Source: Prunella strophiata | Taxonomy: Eukaryota > Chordata > Aves > Passeriformes > Prunellidae | Assembly (NCBI GenBank): GCA_036583965.1 | Contig: JAZBQD010000013.1 | Span: 11,052,848 to 11,116,847 of the forward strand | Reading direction: 5' to 3' | DNA length: 64,000 bases | Shown: positions 60,561-64,000 of the stretch, piece after piece | How the letters are laid out: each line of letters opens with the position of its first letter | Numbering within the stretch: the stretch's first letter is position 1 | The notes under the pieces: generated by a model | Database searches by the model: none | Seen by the model: the letters and a program-made list of their open reading frames with translations, nothing else | Told to the model about the DNA's origin: nothing | Translations under genes and position numbers: made by a program

Positions 60561-63500
60561 CCAAAAGGGCTTCACTGCCTATTGCCTCAGTATTTTTCTA
60601 ACACCTTTGCCTGGTGACTTGACAGATTATTTCTCACCTCAAGAGGCTGTACTTGAAATATTGTGTCCCTTCAGGGAGTAATTATAAATAGCAAAGACTT
60701 GAATGAGCACCTTCTTAATCTTCCATCTTTGACTTAATATTTTCACTTCTTATCAACTCTCAGCCACTTGCTTTGAAATCTGACCAATGCCTTTATGTGA
60801 TTAATACATCAAACAGGTAAATTAGAGCCATTTTGACTCTGACTAGAAATCTAAATGGATTGGGGAAAAAAATGAACAGACATCTCTGTTTTCCAACTGT
60901 TGTGCTCCAGGTATCATACAAGAAGATTTATGTGTTCCTCCCCATTGTCATTCTTCTACCACAGACACGAATATTCAGTAAAATGAATTTTTCCCAACTA
61001 TGCCTTGACTACCATTTTTCAAGACAGAAGCTTTCTCTTTATTTCATGACAGTAAAAGTACTGATGAAAACTACTGTAGTCTTAAGACCTTTTCCTTAGA
61101 TAGTCTATGTGAAATGAGTTGACAGATCTCAGATTTTATCACCAGGAGCCTGGCCTACGTTTATTGCTGAGCTGGCCAACAGAAGCTAAGGTTTGAACCT
61201 GGTTTAAGACTTCCAACATCCTTTTGCTCTCCACTACCTCAACATCAAAACAATCCAAGCTTTGAGTACATATCTGAAAGTGAATAGTTTTGTTTCTGGA
61301 TTGAAGCACATTGGCAGAGCAGTGGGAAAGGCGTTTGTCATTCCACAGCACAGGCCGTGCAATTATGGACATTAATCCTGTGGGCACTTTTCAGAACAAC
61401 ATTGAATTGTATGTTCTGTCCCCAAGAAGATGGCTTCCTCTTAGTTCCACAGCACACTGAAATTAAAGTCTGCTGAGAATATAAATGAGGGCTTGTTTCA
61501 ACTTCAGGACTTTCCTGCAGGCACCAGTGGACCTGACAGAAGAGGGACAGCAATGCTCTCCTTTTTGAAAATAACAAATATAACTAAATATATGGGTACA
61601 TTCCAGTAAAAGCAAAGCAGCTGCCAGTCTTAGCCTGGTGTGGTTTAGTTGTTAGTCCTGGATGTTACCCCACAAATCCAAGTCTTGCTTGTAGGTGATG
61701 ACAATGAGCAGTGAGGCCTCAGAGGCAAACTGCATTTGAGCTTTTCCTTTGCTCACCATGTGTTTGGGTTTGGTCTCTGGATTTTCAGGCTGCTGCCCAC
61801 ACGTTGGACACAGCTGACTCTCCCAGCGTTCTGTGCTGTGTGTCAGAGCACACTGAGCCTCTTGCAGGAAAGCAGGTTTCCTATTCCGGTTAATCCACTC
61901 TTTCACATCTATTTGCATGTTCCTCCAGAGCATGGCAGTCACTGCTTATCTTCTTAGGAACCTCCTTCACTAGTTTTTGCATTTACTGACAGAACATGGC
62001 TCTTGGAGACACAAACTGTGCTGTGGAAACACTTTGTGCCACAAGGCTCTGTGGAAGAAGGAAGCATGGCAGGATTTCCCTCATTTCCTAGTGGATAGTC
62101 CCAGTCATGTCATGGCTCTTCCTGCAAAGAAGAGTCTGTTTTGTGTGATAGATTAAGTCCGTGTTTTACCATTCTGCACTCTTACTTATTACTTTTTTAA
62201 GGTGACAGGGTGCTGGGGTTTGGGGAGGGTTGTTTGGGTTTTAAGGCATATGAGTGAGGAGTTGCTGTCAGCAGGGTTTGTCTGGGCTCCTGTTTGGGTG
62301 CTGCTGCTCTGCTGCAATAGCCCAGGCTGTGTCCTCCAGGAGGTGTTTGTACAGCCCTTGCTGCCTTTGGTTCTCTGGAACAGTGCTGGACACTGGTTAG
62401 GGAAGCATGAGCAGTAGCATTGCATGGAGGGAGCAGTCAATATTATTTCATCTTGCTTTACCTTATATTACTGATTTAAAGTTGATCAATCAGACTCTGT
62501 TGAAAAGATTGTGACAGATACTCAGTGCATCTGATGACAACTCTTATGTCATAGTTCAGATGAAGTAGATGGGAAGTAGTAAGATTGTGGATATTTAGGC
62601 TGTCAGACTGTCACTGGTAGTGTTGAGAATACAACTGAAATATTGGTTAAAACTCTTGAGAAAAGTGTCATGAAATTTGCCCAGGCCCAACAGTTAAGAT
62701 CGTATTTCATGTGAATGGACACTTACACCAAAACAATGAACCTTAGAAAGCTACTAGGTAACTCTCTTATTCTGATACAGGTCAATAATTGTGATTCATA
62801 AACATCTCAGTGGGTTTCCTTTTCAAAAAGATATGTGCTGGCCTACAGAAAGCAGCAGCAGCTCAAATCACATCTTTTTTTCAAGGACATGCATATCAAC
62901 CAGCTTGAGATCTAATTGTTTCTATGTGTAAATATTTTTTTCTAATACCAGGTAAATATAATACTCTGTAAAGGTGCATAAAAAGTTTCAAGGGAAGGTT
63001 AAATCAAAAGTGTGTTTGTGTCACATAAAAAACTTTATTTCACTTCATTATTGAGCATCATAAACTCTAGTGTGTAATAGGAAAACACGGATCCTGTTCA
63101 GTGCTGGCAGCAGCAGCTGCAATCTGTTGGTACAGGAGATGCTCAGGAGTGAGTGAGTACAGCACAGGGGTTGTAGTCGTCCTCCCCCAGCTTGGTTTTA
63201 CTACTTAAGGATATTTGCATGAGAATAAAATCTGGTTCTTTGGCACTCATCTGCTCCTGCTGTTTATTCTTCGCTTGAGGTTATTGTCTCAGTTTGTGAC
63301 AACATAATTGGTTTCTGTGGAGAAGATTATGATATTGATGAGACTTATATATGACTTCAGGTGAGGTGCAATCAAAGCAACAGTTCAAAATAGAAGGTGC
63401 TGTCTGTTTTCATGCAGTTTTCACTATGGCTCATTCAGCAGCGTAATTAAGGATGTTATTTATTACTGAACTGTATCACACTAAGCTGAAGTATGGACAC

Positions 63501-64000
63501 AGTTCTGCCACTGCAGGCAGGACTGGGGTCACTGCTGCTTATTTTGTGTTCTAAACTGTTGTGAACTCCACCAGGCTGGGCAACTAGATGCTGTTCACAC
63601 AAGGGTTGCTCACTATTTGTTGTAATTTAGTGTTCTCTAGTGCAGACAAGCTGAAAGAATTGAGCTGGAAAATGCTCTCCTAATAGTTCCTTCTGTGTAT
63701 TAAATACTCCTTTGAATGGTTAGCTGCTCTTGTACAGGATAAGTTTTTTTGAGAGCAATTATAATCAGAAACAATTATTTTATTGTGTTGTTTCCCCCGT
63801 GCTGATTCCCAATTTGCTATTTTATATCATACCCTAGCCCTTTTTTTTAAACACCATCTCAGCAAAGTTTACCTAGCGTTTGGAAATCATTCCAAGATCT
63901 TGGCATGTGTGAGCCTTCTGTCCTGACTCGGGCTCTGTAATTAGAGCTCACTTGTCACTTGTGGTGCTGTTGCAAGGCCACACTCTCGGGTGGCAGGGCT

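Larger units (their letters stand above)
52540..64000 (+). other. KDM2B: Intron downstream of exon 8 (runs off the window)
   Basis: The intron begins GTAATG. No CXXC-, PHD- or F-box-encoding sequence was seen. It contains an exon-like segment at 53043-53137, a purine-rich stretch at 54900-55240, CR1 fragments near 56453-56720 and 60490-60560, a T19 run near 58211-58229, a 40-base tandem duplication at 59511-59590, and coding-looking antisense frames at 61139-61942. None of these is a certain gene. Confidence 0.8.

Noticed and set aside
52540..64000. Search for the CXXC, PHD and F-box exons
   Set aside because: No Cys-rich CXXC pattern or matching basic stretch was seen in any + strand frame.

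Overview
This window is vertebrate nuclear DNA, most likely from a bird. It holds the middle part of one spliced gene on the + strand. Eight exons concatenate into a protein that closely follows KDM2B (FBXL10/JHDM1B), the JmjC-type H3K36 demethylase and CpG-island-binding subunit of the non-canonical PRC1.1 complex. KDM2B fits better than its paralogue KDM2A because the HxD exon reads [14 protein letters not shown]...HVFRGGK, where KDM2A has RGCYTDFHVDFGG...HIHQGGK. A bird is suggested by short 3' fragments of CR1-type retrotransposons, low repeat density, the degree of divergence from the human protein and fairly compact introns. The species cannot be named from this.

Layout: 1-9688 is intron, with a small CpG island near 5.2-5.8 kb carrying a CTCF-like site. 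Exons (numbered within this window) lie at 9689-9867, 11653-11759, 20336-20429, 21283-21437, 31324-31439, 37670-37796, 45241-45695 and 52453-52539. All have GT-AG borders and their phases join correctly. The first six cover the JmjC region and its C-terminal helical extension. The seventh is an acidic, Ser-rich linker followed by a conserved helical segment. The eighth leads toward the CXXC zinc finger, whose exons are not in the window and must lie beyond 64000, as do the PHD, F-box and LRR exons. The N-terminal exons lie before base 1.

Two things stand out. First, exon 4 (21283-21437) carries one extra base at about 21327-21328. It breaks the reading frame inside the JmjC domain and puts a TGA directly after the Tyr codon, while both splice sites and all later codons remain conserved. 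This is either an assembly error or a real disabling allele. Second, a strong CpG island of about 1.3 kb (15.8-17.1 kb) sits in the intron between the exons for the N-terminal half of the JmjC fold and the exon carrying the HxD iron-binding motif. It is followed by extreme homopolymer tracts (T13-G20, T25-A13, A27). It could be an internal promoter for an N-terminally shortened form.

The remaining sequence is intronic. It contains CR1 fragments, several old MIR/CORE-SINE-like remnants, homopolymer tracts, AT-rich stretches that resemble conserved non-coding DNA, and an exon-like segment at 53043-53137 that may be a cassette or poison exon. No second certain gene, tRNA, rRNA or CRISPR array was seen. 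Assignments rest on reading the translations and on recalled knowledge of the KDM2 family; no database search was run.
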